64,000 nt of DNA from NCBI GenBank assembly GCA_949294195.1, contig CASFGK010000027.1, positions 1-64,000 on the forward strand, read 5' to 3'. Numbering within the stretch: position 1 is the stretch's first letter; each line of letters begins with the position of its first letter. A model generated the notes under the pieces. That model was not told the DNA's origin and searched no databases. It was given only the letters and a program-made list of their open reading frames with translations. This DNA is from an uncultured Bacteroidales bacterium (GTDB taxonomy: Bacteria; Bacteroidota; Bacteroidia; Bacteroidales; UBA932). This document shows positions 1 to 9,562 of the stretch, piece by piece. Made by a program: the position numbers and the translations under genes.

Positions 1-94
1 ACCCTACACTCGCAAAATTATCCTTAAAAAATGCTTCCGAACTTCTAAAATACCTGAGTCCTGTCAAAGGTCCATGAAGAATCCATTAGCTACA

Positions 95-140
95 ATAAAA
101 CAAAAAGAAGCCGACCTCAAAATTACTTTTGGGTCGGCTT
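95..140 (-). terminator. Rho-independent terminator after the beta-helix lipoprotein gene
   Basis: Nine-base arms (AAGCCGACC and GGTCGGCTT, positions 108-140) pair perfectly. The stem can extend through the CAAAA/TTTTG inner bases with one bulge. Read on the minus strand the hairpin is followed by a T-rich run (CTTTTTGTTTTATTG). It lies about 60 bases beyond the stop of the minus-strand gene at 198-1358, so it most likely ends the TonB receptor/lipoprotein transcript. Bases 1-94 hold no gene I can support. Confidence 0.85.
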
Positions 141-197
141 CGCTGATCATGGAAAATAGTGAAAGTTCCGTTCCCGGAGAGGAACGGATATCTTTCC

Positions 198-1358
198 TTA
201 TCTTGTCCAGGCAGTCCAGTCATCAGATGAATCCGCTGCACCGCTCTGTCCGACTTTTCCTACGAACTTGTTCGAGAATTTTGAAGCGAGGTCTGCATCA
301 GCGCTGTTGCCCTCACCTGCAAGGAAAGCCGCATTGTCAAATCCTGTTCCCTCTTCATTGACGAGCTCGCCTGCAATGACAGTGTTCCTGATTGAAGACT
401 CGCCGTTATCGAATGAAGCCACAGTCTGAGGAGTCTCCAGAGTGACAGGGGAAGGTTTTCCGCATACGAGCGCATACTCGAGGTTTACAAAAGTTCCCTC
501 ACGGAAACGGAGACCTCTCTTGTTGTCAGTGCTGTTGTTGCCGATGAATGTAGCATAGCGGATTGTAGGGTGAGCGACCGGTGCAGCATCGTTGTTGTCG
601 CCGTTGTTGTCGCACTCCATCAGGCAGTCGCACTCTGCGACGCTCTGGTAGGCGATGATGTACTCTGCGGTACCGTTCCATCCTTCTGTCCAGTCGAAAG
701 AGTCGTCAGTGCAGTTCTCCACTATGCAGTGGTCGATATTCACCGAACCTCCGAAGAACTCGATTCCGTCATCTGATCCGTCGACTACATGGATATATGA
801 AATCTCCGTACCGTTACCTACGCCATAGAGCGAGATACCGTTTGCCTCATGCTCGGAGTCGAGAGCAAGTCCTGAATACTCGATACGGAGATATTTCAGG
901 CTTCCCGAGTTGTCAGCGTCGTTGCTTCCGCCGTACGGAGCGCCTCCGATTTCAGACATCGTACCTTCACCGGCATTGGTGTGCGCATTGCCGCAGATAT
1001 GGAGACCGCCCCATGCTCCTGCAGACTTTTTCTCTGCTGTCATGACAATAGGGCTGTCCTCTGTACCTTCGGCAATGATCTTTGCACCCTGCTCGATAAG
1101 GATGTAGTTGATCTCTCCGTTATCCTGTGACACGACAGTCACACCCGGCTCGATAGTAAGGGTAGCAGGAGCCACCACCTGAAGGCTGCTTACCAGCTCA
1201 TAAGTAGTACCTGACACGAGGGTCATGTTCTCTGTAACACGTCCGCCAAGCTCAGTGTCGATCTCTGTTTCCTTTCCGTTTTCCTTTTCGCATGAAGCAA
1301 GGCTTGCGATCATGCTTGCAGCAATGAATGCTGACATGTAGAATCTAACTGTTTTCAT
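198..1358 (-). CDS. Right-handed beta-helix surface lipoprotein
   Basis: The 386-residue product starts with a type II signal peptide whose lipobox is LASC (Cys about residue 23), so it should be a lipid-anchored envelope protein. The body is rich in short strands with N/D/G turns (for example LTIEPGVTV, IDHCIVENC, GIEFFGGS), the look of a right-handed parallel beta-helix as in pectate-lyase-like proteins. No obvious catalytic motif is seen. It is 72 bases downstream of the TonB-dependent receptor on the same strand, the place where SusD-like partners often sit, but it has no SusD features. A role in binding or presenting the receptor's substrate is inference. An acidic Asn/Asp-rich loop (CDNNGDNND, about residues 250-258) could bind metal. 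Confidence 0.75.
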   Translation of the reverse strand: MKTVRFYMSAFIAASMIASLASCEKENGKETEIDTELGGRVTENMTLVSGTTYELVSSLQVVAPATLTIEPGVTVVSQDNGEINYILIEQGAKIIAEGTEDSPIVMTAEKKSAGAWGGLHICGNAHTNAGEGTMSEIGGAPYGGSNDADNSGSLKYLRIEYSGLALDSEHEANGISLYGVGNGTEISYIHVVDGSDDGIEFFGGSVNIDHCIVENCTDDSFDWTEGWNGTAEYIIAYQSVAECDCLMECDNNGDNNDAAPVAHPTIRYATFIGNNSTDNKRGLRFREGTFVNLEYALVCGKPSPVTLETPQTVASFDNGESSIRNTVIAGELVNEEGTGFDNAAFLAGEGNSADADLASKFSNKFVGKVGQSGAADSSDDWTAWTR

Positions 1359-1430
1359 AACTGTAAAATGTGTATTGTTTTAATTGTTGTTTCATTTACT
1401 GTGCTTTTCGGGATGTCCCGCCCGGAAAAG

Positions 1431-4205
1431 CTATAGCGAGTAGCTGATTCCGATTTCGAAGCCCAAGCCGAGCTTCCACTGTTCCACATTAACTGTCCTG
1501 CCTGCGTTCGGGATATCCTGTCTGAACCTGATGGTCGAATCAAGCAGGTTCTTGAAAGCGAGCTTTATGGAGAAATGCCCGTTGAAACTGTAAGATCCCG
1601 CGAAATCAAGAGTGTGGACAGGCAGCTGCTTCACATCGCCGAGTCCCATTATACCCACTGCGTGGATTCTCGGGCCCTGAAGGTTGTAGAGTACCGCGAG
1701 ACTGAGGCCGGAGCCGTCCCTGAACTCGGGAGTATAGCTGATATCCGCGTTGGCAAGATATGGGGACGCACCCTGGAGCGACCTCTGCCTGTTGGTGTAG
1801 GAACCCCCTTCCGGCAGGATCACGTTTGTGTACATGTACGAAGCGTTCGCATTGAGTGTCAAGTCTTTGACAAGTTCTTTACGGAACTCCGCCTCTACTC
1901 CTGCAGCCACTCCGTTGTCAGCGTTCTGGAAAGAGTGTTCGGTAGCTCCTCCCGAAAGGCGCTGCGTCCTTTCTATAGGGTCCTGAAGGAACTTGAAATA
2001 TCCTGTGACTGCAAACATGTCGGTGGATTTGTCGGAGAAGAACTCGTATTTGAGGTCTACATTGTAGTTGTACCCGTTCTCAAGGTTCTCGTTACCTCTT
2101 ATCTGGGCGCCTCCGAAGCTTTCCTGATAGAGGAACGGAGCCATCTCGATGAATGACGGTCTGGTGACAGTGCGTGAAAGCGAGAGTCTGAGCATGCTCC
2201 TTGAAGTCAGGTCGTACTTGAGGTTGACGGCCGGGAACAGGTCAAACGCATCAAGATTTCGCGTAAGGTCCTCGACATCATCGTTGTAGTCGACGCTCTG
2301 GCGGCTTGCCTCAAAGCGGAGACCTGCATTCAGGAACCATTTCTCCCCGAAACTGAGGTCTGTCTCGACAAATGCGGCGCCTATAAGGTTGGAAGCATCG
2401 TACTGGTCTCTCTTGTACTGGTTTCTGCTTACGGTCAGCAGCCCGTTCCGGATATTGTCGAAGTTGAGGTATTCGTCCGGATTGTGCACATCCGTTATCG
2501 CGTCATTGAAGTTGCGGACATTGTAGTAGAAACGGGTAGACCTGAACTTGCGCACCTTGTCCTTTGCAGTGACCCCGAAACGGAGCCTGTCATCATCGCT
2601 GAAGCTGTAGCTTGCCCTGATGTCCGCGACAAGCTCGTTTTCGTCAAGCCTGCCGAAGTATCTCTGGGTCTCCTGCTGGTTCAGGTCGAAGAACCTGAGC
2701 ACTCCGTCCTCGCCTCTGCGGAACATCACCTGCCTTCTGTCAGGCTCGTCGCTGGAAGTCATCGTATATGACGCTCCCCAGTCTATTTCCCAGTCCTCCA
2801 CCTCATGGTGTCCTGAAAGCTGGTAGTTCTGCAGGGTGTAGATGTGGGTCACCTGGTTGCTTCCTATCAGGTCATACGACTCCTGATAGTCATAGCCTTT
2901 CCTGTCCAGATGGGTGTCCTTGGCATTCCTGGCGAAGAACGCGGTCAGACCGATGTTGTCATTGTCCCTGAGGGTATAATCTATGTCCACCAGGGCCGCG
3001 ATGTCGATTTTCTGAGAATAGCTGTTGTAGTTGTAATCACTCTGCATGCTTCCGACAGAACTTGCCTCGTATGTCCTGTAGTAGGCATCCGTCATGGTCT
3101 CATCGCCGGTCTTGATGCTTCCGGAAGCAAGGATACTGAGAGTCTGGCTGCCGACATCGAAGTTCTTCCCGAGACCGAAGCCGCCGTTCAGGTCCGGAAG
3201 AGGGGTCTTTTCATAGGTTCTGAAACTTGTTCCGAATATATCCCTGGTCTTCACATAGTCGCCGAACTCCGAGTAAGGAAGAGTCTCAGCCTTGCGGTCC
3301 AGCCTCGGGGTCAGGAACAGACTGCGCCCGTCCATCCTGTAGAAATCGCTTCCGAGTGTGTGGAAATACCCTCCCGTCGAGAACGACAGGTTGAAGAAAT
3401 CCTCGCTCTGGCCTTCTTTCGTGCTGATATCCACATGCGCCCCGGAATAGTCCGCGAACGAGCTTGCTTCGTAGACCTTGCTCACCGTGATGTTCTGGAT
3501 CGTCGATGCGGGGAATATGTCCAGAGGGATGAGCTTGTTGTCCGGGTTAGGGGATGCGATGGGAAGTCCGTTGAGAGTGGTGGTGCTGTAACGATCTCCC
3601 AGTCCCCGGACTATCAGCTGGCCCGCGCTTGCTATGGAGATGCCCGAGAGCTTGGCCACGCTTTCCTGTGCATTGGATATACCCTTGATGCTCATCTCCC
3701 TGGCGCCCATGTTCTCAATGGCAAATCCAGACTGGATACGCTCGTTCTGGAGAGCCTGGAGCGACTCGAGGTTTTTCCTGGCCGTAACGACTGCATCTGC
3801 AAGGGCCTGGCTGTCAGGCGCCATGTAAATCATCAGCCTGTCTCCCTCCACTGCTATCGAAGTATCGTCCGAAGTCCTGACAGTACCGTTGCCGTCGCTG
3901 CCGACCGTCACATCCAGCACCACGGGAATATATCCTATATATGATACCGAAAGCCTGTATGTCCCTTCGTCAAGAACAAGCACATAGGAACCGTCGATGT
4001 CCGTAACAGTTCCGGATGTGGTACCCTCAATAAGGATTCCCGCTCCGATGAGCGGCTCTCCTGTCACCAGATCGGTGACAACGCCTTTGAGACCTTCCTT
4101 CCCTATAGGAGCCGTCTCCGCCTTCAATATGCCTCCCGGCAACAACAACGCCGCCACTGCGGCAATAACAATCAAAAAACGTCTGATAACCATATAAATC
4201 TTCAT
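1431..4205 (-). CDS. TonB-dependent outer-membrane receptor
   Basis: This 924-residue protein has a signal peptide (residues 1-29), a carboxypeptidase-D regulatory-like domain (about 38-115, GVVTDLVTGEPLIGAGI and SYIGY motifs), a plug domain (about 160-265, with VRGLGDRYSTTTLNG and an ISTKEG end) and a long beta-barrel to the C-terminus (LGFEIGISYSL). It should import a large or scarce ligand across the outer membrane using TonB energy. The ligand cannot be told from sequence; there is no SusD partner, so a plain polysaccharide-utilisation receptor is less likely. The beta-helix lipoprotein follows in the same transcript. An alternative start five codons in (MVIRRF) would leave the signal peptide intact. 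Confidence 0.93.
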   Translation of the reverse strand: MKIYMVIRRFLIVIAAVAALLLPGGILKAETAPIGKEGLKGVVTDLVTGEPLIGAGILIEGTTSGTVTDIDGSYVLVLDEGTYRLSVSYIGYIPVVLDVTVGSDGNGTVRTSDDTSIAVEGDRLMIYMAPDSQALADAVVTARKNLESLQALQNERIQSGFAIENMGAREMSIKGISNAQESVAKLSGISIASAGQLIVRGLGDRYSTTTLNGLPIASPNPDNKLIPLDIFPASTIQNITVSKVYEASSFADYSGAHVDISTKEGQSEDFFNLSFSTGGYFHTLGSDFYRMDGRSLFLTPRLDRKAETLPYSEFGDYVKTRDIFGTSFRTYEKTPLPDLNGGFGLGKNFDVGSQTLSILASGSIKTGDETMTDAYYRTYEASSVGSMQSDYNYNSYSQKIDIAALVDIDYTLRDNDNIGLTAFFARNAKDTHLDRKGYDYQESYDLIGSNQVTHIYTLQNYQLSGHHEVEDWEIDWGASYTMTSSDEPDRRQVMFRRGEDGVLRFFDLNQQETQRYFGRLDENELVADIRASYSFSDDDRLRFGVTAKDKVRKFRSTRFYYNVRNFNDAITDVHNPDEYLNFDNIRNGLLTVSRNQYKRDQYDASNLIGAAFVETDLSFGEKWFLNAGLRFEASRQSVDYNDDVEDLTRNLDAFDLFPAVNLKYDLTSRSMLRLSLSRTVTRPSFIEMAPFLYQESFGGAQIRGNENLENGYNYNVDLKYEFFSDKSTDMFAVTGYFKFLQDPIERTQRLSGGATEHSFQNADNGVAAGVEAEFRKELVKDLTLNANASYMYTNVILPEGGSYTNRQRSLQGASPYLANADISYTPEFRDGSGLSLAVLYNLQGPRIHAVGIMGLGDVKQLPVHTLDFAGSYSFNGHFSIKLAFKNLLDSTIRFRQDIPNAGRTVNVEQWKLGLGFEIGISYSL

Positions 4206-4224
4206 TCACTATGTTTTCCGGCTG

Positions 4225-4232
4225 CAAAAGTA
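4225..4232 (-). promoter_or_regulatory. Candidate -7 box upstream of the TonB receptor
   Basis: On the minus strand this reads TACTTTTG, matching the Bacteroidales -7 consensus TAnnTTTG, 19 bases before the receptor start. No clear TTTG -33 box lies at the expected distance. Confidence 0.45.
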
Positions 4233-4420
4233 CCGCGGAGTAATGAAAATGGTTTTAACGCTTTTTTATAAAATTGTTAAACCTGGTTACAGAATGGTTA
4301 CAGCAGAGGCAGATTCTTAACAAAAAGACAGCAATCAGCCTCAAAAACTTCAACTGTTTTTATATACATAAATGCACGGCAAAGGTCGGAACGACAGTTC
4401 CAAATAACGATAAAATGATT

Positions 4421-4428
4421 TAACTTTG
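4421..4428 (+). promoter_or_regulatory. Candidate -7 box for the S26-like peptidase/ABC exporter pair
   Basis: TAACTTTG matches TAnnTTTG and lies 27 bases before the ATG at 4456. The 250-base gap from 4206 to 4455 is a divergent promoter region, noticeably AT-rich, with no gene in it. Confidence 0.55.
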
Positions 4429-4455
4429 TGGGATTGAGTCTTTTCCTGACCGAAA

Positions 4456-4959
4456 ATGAACACACACCCGAGAAGCAGAGCCATACCGAATGACATATTT
4501 TTCGAAGAAGTCGGCAGGATGCTCGACGAGGGGAAGAGCGTGACCGTTCCGGCTCAGGGCAGGAGCATGTTCCCGTTCATCACGGGAGGCCGGGACACGG
4601 TGACACTGAAAAAACGGCAGGATGTCAGGAAAGGGGATATAGTCCTGGCACGCGCAGAAGGAAAATACCTGCTGCACAGGGTCATACGTATCTCAGAGGG
4701 CAGACTGACGCTGATGGGGGACGGAAACGTCAGACAGAAAGAGCACTGCCGTCTGACGGATATTCTCGGGACCGTGTCCGCCATAGGAAGGAACGGAAAG
4801 ACTGTCGGCTGTTCCGGTGGCGCCGAGAGAGTGAAAGGGATACTGTGGATGCTGCTCCTGCCGGTGAGAAGGCCGCTGCTGTGGTTCATAAGGCATACCT
4901 TACAATATAAAGGCGGCACGAGCGGAAGGCACGGCTGCCGGAAAAGCCGGGGCAGATGA
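4456..4959 (+). CDS. S24/S26-family signal-peptidase-like protein, Ser/His type
   Basis: In the 167-residue product the serine motif is GRSMFPFI (about residue 36), followed by GDIVLAR, LLHRVIRI and MGDGN. These correspond to the Sx(M)xP, GDIV, HRV and GDNN boxes of S26 signal peptidases. The position of the general base is His, not Lys, which is the ER/SipW-like (S26B) arrangement. There is no N-terminal membrane anchor; the only hydrophobic stretch is near residues 132-146. The next gene, an ABC exporter, starts 15 bases downstream, so the pair probably forms an operon. Cleavage of an exported peptide or protein is the likely role. Such soluble homologues also occur beside PqqD/HPr-kinase peptide-modification genes in Bacteroidota. 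Confidence 0.75.
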   Translation: MNTHPRSRAIPNDIFFEEVGRMLDEGKSVTVPAQGRSMFPFITGGRDTVTLKKRQDVRKGDIVLARAEGKYLLHRVIRISEGRLTLMGDGNVRQKEHCRLTDILGTVSAIGRNGKTVGCSGGAERVKGILWMLLLPVRRPLLWFIRHTLQYKGGTSGRHGCRKSRGR

Positions 4960-4974
4960 GCAGCCTTTTGGAAA

Positions 4975-6621
4975 TTGGATGGAAGTTCCGATATGCAGAC
5001 AAGATACTATATCAGGTGGATCTGGGATGCTACAGCCCGGTCCAGACTCAGGATACTGGCCAGCAGTACGGTGAGTATCCTGCGCGTAGTCATTTCGCTG
5101 GCTGTCATCTGGATGAGCAAGCATCTGGTCGATATGGCCACAGGGCACGCCGACGGTTCGATATGGACCTGCATCATCCTGATGGCACTGTGCACGGCTC
5201 TCCAGATAGCGCTGTCCGCTGCCGGAGGCAGAATATCCGCCGATACCGACATAAGATTCAGGAACAGACTTCGCGGCTGTCTTTTCGGAAGGGTGATGGA
5301 AAGCAGGTGGAGCGGCAGGGAATCCATGCACACCGGGGACATCACCAACAGAATCGAAGAGGATGTCCGGGTGATTTCCGGAGTCGTATGCAGAAACATC
5401 CCGGCGACGGTCTCCACTTCGGTGCAGATGGTCGCGGCAATGGTCATGCTGGCGGCGATGGATTTCAGGCTGATGTGGATAGTGGCGGCCATCATGCCGG
5501 CAGCACTGGCCATCAGCAAAAGCTACATGAAAAAGCTGAGGGCCCTGACCGCCGAGATACGCCGGACAGACAGCCGTATCCAGTCCCATATCCAGGAAAA
5601 CATCCGGCACAGGACTGTCATTTCCACTCTGGAGAGGACTTCAGACTCGATAGACGCACTCTCAGGCATGCAGTCCGACCTGCGGAAACAGGTCAGAAAC
5701 AGGACAGACTATTCCATCTTCTCGAGGACAATGGTCCAGGCGGGATTTGCCGCCGGTTACCTGACAGTGTTTGCATGGTGTATTTTCGGACTGGAGAGAG
5801 GGACTGTCACTTTCGGACTGATGACCGCGTTCCTTCAGCTTGTATCCCAGATACAGAGACCGGTAGTGGAGCTGGGCAGACAGGCGCCCGCTTTCATACA
5901 TGCGACTGCCTCGATAGACAGGCTGGCCGAGATTGCAGGCCTTCCTGTGGAGGAAAAAGGCAGTCCGGTAAGGATACAGGGGACTGCCGGCATCAGGCTC
6001 GACGCCGTCACATTCTCCTATCCTGACGGAGAAAGGAAAATACTGGACGGATTCAGCCACGACTTCAAGCCCGGGAGCTTCACTGCGGTCACGGGAGAAA
6101 CAGGCTCCGGGAAAAGCACCCTCGTCCGGCTTCTGCTGGGACTGCTGTCCCCGGGGAAAGGAAGCATCGTCTTTTACGGGAAAAACTGCAGCGCTTCGGC
6201 CAGTCCCCTCACCAGATGCAATGTCACCTATGTCCCGCAGGGCAACACCCTCATAAGCGGGACCATCCGGGAGAATCTCCTTCTGGGGAATCCCGACGCT
6301 GCCGAAGAGCAGCTGGATGAAGCGGTCCATACCGCCGTGGCGGACTTTGTCTTCGACCTGCCCGGGGGTCTGGATTTCCTGTGCGGGGAGACCGGGGCCG
6401 GCCTGAGTGAGGGCCAGGCCCAGAGGATAGCCATCGCCAGAGGCCTGCTGCATCAGGGGAGCATCCTGATTCTCGACGAGCCCGCTTCCGCCCTCGATGC
6501 CCGTACCGGGCAAACTCTCATGTCAAGGCTGCTGGAACGTGCCAAGGGAAAGACCGTCATCATCGTGACTCACCGAATCGACATCACCGACCGGTATACC
6601 GACATCATCAGGATGCAATAG
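4975..6621 (+). CDS. ABC exporter, fused permease and ATPase
   Basis: The protein (548 residues) has an N-terminal membrane domain (about 1-310, with several hydrophobic helices such as VVISLAVIWM and VVAAMVMLAAMDF) and a C-terminal nucleotide-binding domain. The ATPase shows Walker A GETGSGKST, signature LSEGQAQRIA, Walker B ILILDEPAS and the switch His in VTHRI, so all key residues are present. It belongs to the half-transporter exporter family, which dimerises and exports peptides, lipids or glycolipids. There is no peptidase C39 domain; the neighbouring S26-like gene might supply processing. The start may instead be the ATG at 4993 (MQTRYYIRW). Confidence 0.9.
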   Translation: MDGSSDMQTRYYIRWIWDATARSRLRILASSTVSILRVVISLAVIWMSKHLVDMATGHADGSIWTCIILMALCTALQIALSAAGGRISADTDIRFRNRLRGCLFGRVMESRWSGRESMHTGDITNRIEEDVRVISGVVCRNIPATVSTSVQMVAAMVMLAAMDFRLMWIVAAIMPAALAISKSYMKKLRALTAEIRRTDSRIQSHIQENIRHRTVISTLERTSDSIDALSGMQSDLRKQVRNRTDYSIFSRTMVQAGFAAGYLTVFAWCIFGLERGTVTFGLMTAFLQLVSQIQRPVVELGRQAPAFIHATASIDRLAEIAGLPVEEKGSPVRIQGTAGIRLDAVTFSYPDGERKILDGFSHDFKPGSFTAVTGETGSGKSTLVRLLLGLLSPGKGSIVFYGKNCSASASPLTRCNVTYVPQGNTLISGTIRENLLLGNPDAAEEQLDEAVHTAVADFVFDLPGGLDFLCGETGAGLSEGQAQRIAIARGLLHQGSILILDEPASALDARTGQTLMSRLLERAKGKTVIIVTHRIDITDRYTDIIRMQ

Positions 6622-6636
6622 AAAGAAGAGGGACGG

Positions 6637-7341
6637 CTACCAGCCCCGCTCCCTGAACTTGTATGTGATACCGGCAGAGACTACCACGAGACCTTCGCCG
6701 GAGCGGCCTCCGGTCTCGCCGTCAAACCGGTCGCTGACGAGGTTGGCCCTAAGGTCCAGGTTGATGTCTATGGACGGAGATATCCTGAAGCTGTTGAAAA
6801 TACCGCCGGTAAGGGCCGGAGTGGTGACCTTGGGGTCTTCATAGACGTACATCAGGCCGACACCGACATACGGAGAACAGCTGTAGACACGGTCCTGCTT
6901 GTAGCCCCAGATGATGTTGCAGAAGTTGAACATCACATCTCCGTGAAGGTGGAAATAGCCGAATCTGGAGTTTTCGAGCCAGTATCCGTCCCAAGGCTTG
7001 CCCGAGATAGGGGTACCCTGCGAATGCACTCCATTCTGGGCTGCTCCGCGTATGGCGAAGCCGCTGTACATGACACGAGCCCCGAGCCACGGGAGGAACC
7101 ACTTCCCTGCAGCGACATCGACTGCCGGAGAGACCCACTCCTTGAATGTCAGGCGGGTGTCATGGTCGCCGAAATACATCTGGGCACCGCCGCCGACGCT
7201 GACGAACCAGTTGTTCTCTGCCGGGCCGGACTTGTACCTTTCCCTGACGGCAGGCTGCGAATCCTGCTCCGAACCCGTCCCGGCAAACACCGGGACTGCA
7301 AGCAGCAGCGCAATGGCTGCGAATATCGTCTTACGTATCAT
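6637..7341 (-). CDS. Small outer-membrane beta-barrel protein
   Basis: The predicted protein has 234 residues with a clear signal peptide ending near VFAGTGS. After it come alternating strands rich in aromatic residues (NWFVSVGGGAQMYFGD, FGYFHLHGDVMFNF, YSCSPYVGVGLMYVYED) ending in a strand ITYKFRERGW. The pattern is that of an OmpA-like or OmpW-like eight-stranded barrel. It converges with the ABC exporter (15 bases between stops) and lies downstream of the fimbrillin-like lipoprotein. No enzymatic motif is visible; specific function unknown. Confidence 0.7.
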   Translation of the reverse strand: MIRKTIFAAIALLLAVPVFAGTGSEQDSQPAVRERYKSGPAENNWFVSVGGGAQMYFGDHDTRLTFKEWVSPAVDVAAGKWFLPWLGARVMYSGFAIRGAAQNGVHSQGTPISGKPWDGYWLENSRFGYFHLHGDVMFNFCNIIWGYKQDRVYSCSPYVGVGLMYVYEDPKVTTPALTGGIFNSFRISPSIDINLDLRANLVSDRFDGETGGRSGEGLVVVSAGITYKFRERGW

Positions 7342-7417
7342 TTTGCAAATACTTTAAATTTTTCTACGATTCAAATGAATTCTCTTTTCTGTCCTGACTT
7401 GCAAGGTCTGAAAGCCT

Positions 7418-9538
7418 CTATTCGTCCCACCCGTCGGATGAGGTACGGGTAGAAACAGCCGATGCAGCAGATGTTCCTGACTTCCGCAGAGCGAACTTGA
7501 AATTGTTGTCGATAATGGTCTGGAGAATATTTTGCGTATCGTCGCTGTTGACATGGTTCATATATACCAATCCAAGCGAAGCATTCGCATCACGTTTCTG
7601 CAAATAGTCTGTCATCTCAGGCGAGATGTATTGAGTCCAGCTAAGTGCATCACCGGACTCTTTACCGCTTATACAGTTATAGAACCAAGTGTCATGAGCG
7701 TCTCCTTTCTCATATATCGATATACTCTTTTCAAACAATTCCTTGATCCATGCAACTTTTTGATCTCTATCTGTCACATTATCCACTTCCTGGAAGTACC
7801 AAGTAAGCTCTGCTGATTTTCCAGTATTAGGAGTTCCCCAACGCATCGGCGTCGTTGATGGTTCACTGCCTTCCCATAGAGTAAACAATGCAGGATAAGT
7901 ATCATTAACGTTAAAATAGTTATCGTTATATTCATCACCATTATCATTTTTATTGGTGTTGAATTTCAAGATAATCTTACCCTTGACATCGGCTATTCTC
8001 GTGTCAGGTGTAATTTTCCCGGTATACACGCCATATTGATTACTTGAGCCTGCATTTTGTATTTGTTCCAATTCTTCTATCACCGCTTGCGACCAAGTTT
8101 CATTAGCACCTGCCGAAGATGATATTTGCAGAAAAATGAATTCGTTACTTCCCTCAGGCAAGCCTGCCAATTTGTTATTTAATGTGAGCAAAAAGTCCGT
8201 GAAAGGAGTGTTATTGTCATCCAAAGTCAGATAATATTCTTCTTTATCCCAAGGAAACCATCCTCCTTCTTTATTCCCAAATGTTCCAACCATAAAAGCA
8301 CGCACACCGGCGTCAAACTGATCGCTTATATCATCAGTTTGATAATTGTTATTGTTGGTCCCTATATTCCGGGAGTTGTAGCTGCCAGGGATCGATAGTT
8401 CCGACAAATAGATATTCTCATCAAGGGAACTCATCCAATAGTTGGAGCCACCGGCCTCCAAATGCGGAAGCAGCACACGGTTTACCTTATGCGGAATTAC
8501 TTTCTCTGTCGTAAGGTTTTTCCGCTTGGCTGCACCATTCAGTGTAGACACGGCTATCTGAAGCTGACGAGGTTCAATGATATGGTTCTCATCTGTATCC
8601 GGAATCAGATACGCCTTCACATTCAGACACTCACCAGTATTCAACTGTATAAATTCGCCTTTCTCTCCGTCATAGCAAGGGATGGAGATGGTGTTACGCA
8701 CTGCATCCAAATCTCCGGCAGGCGTACATTCAGCCGTCACTTTTTCTGAATTGTCCTGCGCCCCACGGATGTTACAAGTGAATTCACCTGTCAAAATCAC
8801 GTTCTTACCGGAAACTGCTCTTACATTGATATTGGTAACAGTAATACTACCGGATTCAGGTCCCTGTACGGTGATATCAAGCACCGTGACAAGATTCTTA
8901 AATTTAAGGCTGATGGGGTCACCGACACTTATTTCATCTCTGTTGACTGCATTATGGGCATACATATAAGCATAGTCCATATTTGGCAAACCGAATTTCA
9001 CGTTTACTTGTTCACCATTAATTGTCATTTTACCTTCCGTCCAGGATTCTGGTTGCTGGTTAACAGGGATATTGGCTGTAATCATACCAGTCTCGTTTTC
9101 TTCCTCCGTTCCTTTCACTGCCGATGCCGGATAGAAAGCATAGAAACGATGCTCTCCTTTTTCCCCTTCTCCTTCGCCCCACTGCAATCCGGCTGCTTCC
9201 GGATTTACCTTAGCTACCGATGCCGAGTGTGTACGGTTATCCACCTGTGGTTTCACAACGTAATTCACCAAATGGTTAGAAGGCTGGGAAGTCTGCAAGC
9301 AGAAAATAGCAACTTCGTCACCTTCTTGATCCCAGTATACAGGCACACCAGTTTCCGTACGCGGTCCGTATTCAGTTTTAGTGTCCGCGCCGCTTGAGAA
9401 AATGGATGAACCAAAAATGATCTCATCACCGCTTTGCACCGGATTCTCAACTATAGTATCTTCCAGTGTTTCTTTTGTACACCCGAATAATAAAACAGAC
9501 AATACTATGGTCGCAAATAAATAAATGTACGGTTTCAT
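7418..9538 (-). CDS. Fimbrillin-like/PI-PLC-like fusion lipoprotein, copy 1
   Basis: This is a lipoprotein of 706 residues (lipobox LFGC, Cys20). Residues about 30-360 resemble fimbrillin-family proteins (TKTEYG, VYWDQEGDEVAIFC, YPASA). Residues about 366-690 follow the phosphatidylinositol-specific phospholipase C X-domain layout: WMSSLDENIYLSELSIPGSYNS, GVRAF, NEFIFLQIS, VKGKIILKF, NASLGLVYMNH, IIDNNFKFAL. The family's first catalytic His, normally in PGTHDS, is Tyr387 here, and no His stands where the second is expected, so hydrolysis is unlikely. The arginine of GVR is kept. The C-terminal tail AASAVSTRTSSDGWDE is shared with copy 2. A small peptide gene lies 24 bases upstream. A surface-adhesin or lectin-like role is inference. 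Confidence 0.75.
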   Translation of the reverse strand: MKPYIYLFATIVLSVLLFGCTKETLEDTIVENPVQSGDEIIFGSSIFSSGADTKTEYGPRTETGVPVYWDQEGDEVAIFCLQTSQPSNHLVNYVVKPQVDNRTHSASVAKVNPEAAGLQWGEGEGEKGEHRFYAFYPASAVKGTEEENETGMITANIPVNQQPESWTEGKMTINGEQVNVKFGLPNMDYAYMYAHNAVNRDEISVGDPISLKFKNLVTVLDITVQGPESGSITVTNINVRAVSGKNVILTGEFTCNIRGAQDNSEKVTAECTPAGDLDAVRNTISIPCYDGEKGEFIQLNTGECLNVKAYLIPDTDENHIIEPRQLQIAVSTLNGAAKRKNLTTEKVIPHKVNRVLLPHLEAGGSNYWMSSLDENIYLSELSIPGSYNSRNIGTNNNNYQTDDISDQFDAGVRAFMVGTFGNKEGGWFPWDKEEYYLTLDDNNTPFTDFLLTLNNKLAGLPEGSNEFIFLQISSSAGANETWSQAVIEELEQIQNAGSSNQYGVYTGKITPDTRIADVKGKIILKFNTNKNDNGDEYNDNYFNVNDTYPALFTLWEGSEPSTTPMRWGTPNTGKSAELTWYFQEVDNVTDRDQKVAWIKELFEKSISIYEKGDAHDTWFYNCISGKESGDALSWTQYISPEMTDYLQKRDANASLGLVYMNHVNSDDTQNILQTIIDNNFKFALRKSGTSAASAVSTRTSSDGWDE
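7420..7522. repeat. 3'-end direct repeat, copy 1
   Basis: This 103-base stretch at the end of the first lipoprotein gene is almost identical to 9850-9955 at the end of the second. The differences are scattered substitutions plus one 3-base (one serine codon) insertion. The rest of the two genes is clearly more diverged, so the tail is either under strong constraint or kept alike by gene conversion. Confidence 0.85.
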
Positions 9539-9562
9539 GGCAAAAAAAACTAACGGTGAAAC

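Noticed and set aside
2844..3944. 366-codon plus-strand frame opposite the TonB receptor
   Set aside because: Shadow of the receptor gene; no family resemblance, no upstream signals.
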